A stretch of 6,644 nucleotides of DNA from Thermoplasmata archaeon (lineage in GTDB: Archaea > Thermoplasmatota > Thermoplasmata > UBA184): the NCBI GenBank assembly GCA_021827545.1, contig JAKAVH010000067.1, positions 1 to 6,644 on the forward strand. Reading direction: 5' to 3'. Both the position numbers and the translations under genes were made by a program. Under the pieces are notes generated by a model, which saw nothing but the letters and a program-made list of their open reading frames with translations, was not told the DNA's origin and did no database searches. Within the stretch, counting starts at the first letter, position 1. Every line of letters begins with the position of its first letter. Shown piece after piece: positions 5,223 through 6,644 of this stretch.

Positions 5223-6635
5223 ATGGCGCAAACCGCCCAAGAAATCACGCCGCTCGACTACACCCGGTACGACTTCAAGAATCCCGAGACGTATTCGGTC
5301 CGCATCCCGAAGGGGCTCTCGCTCGAGGTGGTCGAGAAGATCTCCGAGATCAAGAAGGAGCCCGAGTGGGTCCGGGAGTATCGCCGGCGCGCCTACCGGC
5401 ACTTTGTCGAGCGGCCGATGCCCGACTGGGGCCCGGATCTCTCCGAGATCGATTTCGATGCGTTCACCTATTACGCCGACGCGATCGGCGACGACCGGCC
5501 GAAGCGCAGCTGGGACGATCTACCGGCCGACATCAAGAACACGTTCGACCGGCTCGGCATCCCGAAGGCGGAGCGAGAATTCTTCGGCGGGGTGGGAGCC
5601 CAGTACGACAGCGGAACCGTCTACCACAAGATTCGCGAGGACCTCGCGAAGAAGGGCGTGATCTTCTGCGACACCGACACCGCGGTCCGCGACTACCCCG
5701 AGATCGTCCAGAAGTACTTCGGCAAGGTGATCCCGTACAACGACAACAAGTTCGCGGCGCTGAACAGCGCCGTCTGGTCGGGCGGCAGCTTCGTCTATGT
5801 CCCGCCGGGCGTCGATGTTGGGATTCCGCTCCAGGCGTACTTCCGGATCAACGCCCGCAACGTCGGCCAGTTCGAGCGGACGCTGATCATCGCCGACCGG
5901 GGGGCGAAGGTCCACTACATCGAAGGGTGCACGGCCCCGATCTACTCCACGGATTCGCTGCACGCGGCGGTCGTGGAGGTCGTGGCCGAACCGTACGCGA
6001 AGATCCGGTACACGACCGTCCAGAACTGGTCCAAGAACGTCTACAACCTCGTCACCAAGCGGGCCGTCGCCTACGAGAACGCGTTGGTCGAATGGGTCGA
6101 CGGGAACATGGGCTCGAAGGTGACGATGAAGTACCCGAGCGTCTACCTGAAGGGACGGGGCGCCCGGGCGGACATCTTGAGCGTGGCGTTTGCCTCTCAA
6201 GGGCAGATCATCGACTCCGGCGCCAAGGCCGTCCACTCCGCTCCCGACACCTCGAGCAAGATCGTGTCGAAATCGATCGCGATCCGCGGCGGTCAGACGA
6301 GCTACCGGGGACTTCTGCACGTCGCGAAAGGCGCGACCGGGGTGAAGGCGGCCGTTCGGTGCGACGCGCTCCTCCCCGACGAGGAGAGCCGGTCCGACAC
6401 GTACCCCTACAACGAGATCCACGAAGAGGATGCGACGATCACGCACGAAGCCGTGGTCGGGAAGATCGGCGAGGAGCAGATCTTCTACCTGATGAGCCGG
6501 GGGCTCAGCGAGTCCGACGCGATCCATCTCATCCTGATGGGGTTCCTCGCGGAGTTCGCGAAGGAGCTGCCGGTCGACTACGCGCTCGAGCTCAACCGTC
6601 TGATCCAGCTCGAGATGGCGGGAGCGGTCGGGTAG
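5223..6635 (+). CDS. sufB: SufB, Fe-S cluster scaffold
   Basis: A 470-residue scaffold protein of the Suf system on which sulfur and iron are assembled with the help of SufC ATP hydrolysis. The beta-helix core and C-terminal helical part typical of SufB are present. Key residues match those of E. coli SufB by local context: Cys236 in EGCTAP (Cys254), Cys380 in RCDALL (Cys405), and His408-Glu409 in THEA (His433/Glu434), with exactly the same 28-residue spacing from Cys380 to His408. The end (EEQIFYLMSRGLSE and following helices) is intact. It lacks the N-terminal CxxC cluster seen in E. coli SufB. The ATG at 5223 is supported by GGAGGAG and by a TATA box upstream. SufD is not in the window; it may follow past 6644, or SufB may act as a homodimer with SufC. 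Confidence 0.96.
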   Translation: MAQTAQEITPLDYTRYDFKNPETYSVRIPKGLSLEVVEKISEIKKEPEWVREYRRRAYRHFVERPMPDWGPDLSEIDFDAFTYYADAIGDDRPKRSWDDLPADIKNTFDRLGIPKAEREFFGGVGAQYDSGTVYHKIREDLAKKGVIFCDTDTAVRDYPEIVQKYFGKVIPYNDNKFAALNSAVWSGGSFVYVPPGVDVGIPLQAYFRINARNVGQFERTLIIADRGAKVHYIEGCTAPIYSTDSLHAAVVEVVAEPYAKIRYTTVQNWSKNVYNLVTKRAVAYENALVEWVDGNMGSKVTMKYPSVYLKGRGARADILSVAFASQGQIIDSGAKAVHSAPDTSSKIVSKSIAIRGGQTSYRGLLHVAKGATGVKAAVRCDALLPDEESRSDTYPYNEIHEEDATITHEAVVGKIGEEQIFYLMSRGLSESDAIHLILMGFLAEFAKELPVDYALELNRLIQLEMAGAVG

Positions 6636-6644
6636 GCCCGGCTT

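Noticed and set aside
1..6644. tRNA, rRNA, CRISPR, insertion sequence or phage signals
   Set aside because: No repeat array, transposase-like motif, terminal inverted repeat or RNA gene was seen on either strand by reading.

Overview
The window comes from a high-GC prokaryote that is most likely an archaeon. Both AT-rich patches ahead of the plus-strand suf genes look like archaeal TATA boxes. One (TTAAATAA) lies about 25 bases before the sufC ATG, so that transcript would be nearly leaderless. The other (TTTAAATA) lies 38 bases before the sufB ATG. The SufB protein also lacks an N-terminal CxxC cluster like that of E. coli SufB. A placement such as Thermoplasmatota is only a guess. There are no RNA genes, mobile elements or CRISPR arrays.

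Layout: bases 1-131 hold only an uncertain gene end. Bases 132-2995 are a minus-strand operon of three genes, in transcription order: a SufR-like winged-helix regulator with three C-terminal cysteines (2348-2995), a JAMM/MPN+ metallopeptidase of the Mec+ kind (1619-2293), and a three-part fusion (132-1622). The fusion consists of a CysO/MoaD-like ubiquitin-fold sulfur carrier, a MoeB/ThiF E1-like adenylyltransferase and a rhodanese. The last two genes overlap by an ATGA. Bases 2996-3091 are a compact divergent promoter region. Bases 3092-6635 are a plus-strand suf cluster in the order sufC (ATPase), sufS (cysteine desulfurase), sufB (scaffold). sufB appears to have an additional promoter of its own.

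How the genes may work together: the fusion and the peptidase resemble the CysO / MoeZ / Mec+ parts of the mycobacterial protein-thiocarboxylate route to cysteine, but no CysM-type synthase is present here. SufS draws sulfur from cysteine and, with SufB and SufC, builds Fe-S clusters. The regulator lies between the two arms and may sense cluster or redox status. The inferred picture is a shared sulfur-handling locus: a ubiquitin-like sulfur carrier arm and an Fe-S assembly arm, divergently transcribed around one putative Fe-S sensor. The most unusual point is that the carrier's Gly-Gly end is buried inside the fusion, directly downstream of a peptidase that could release it.
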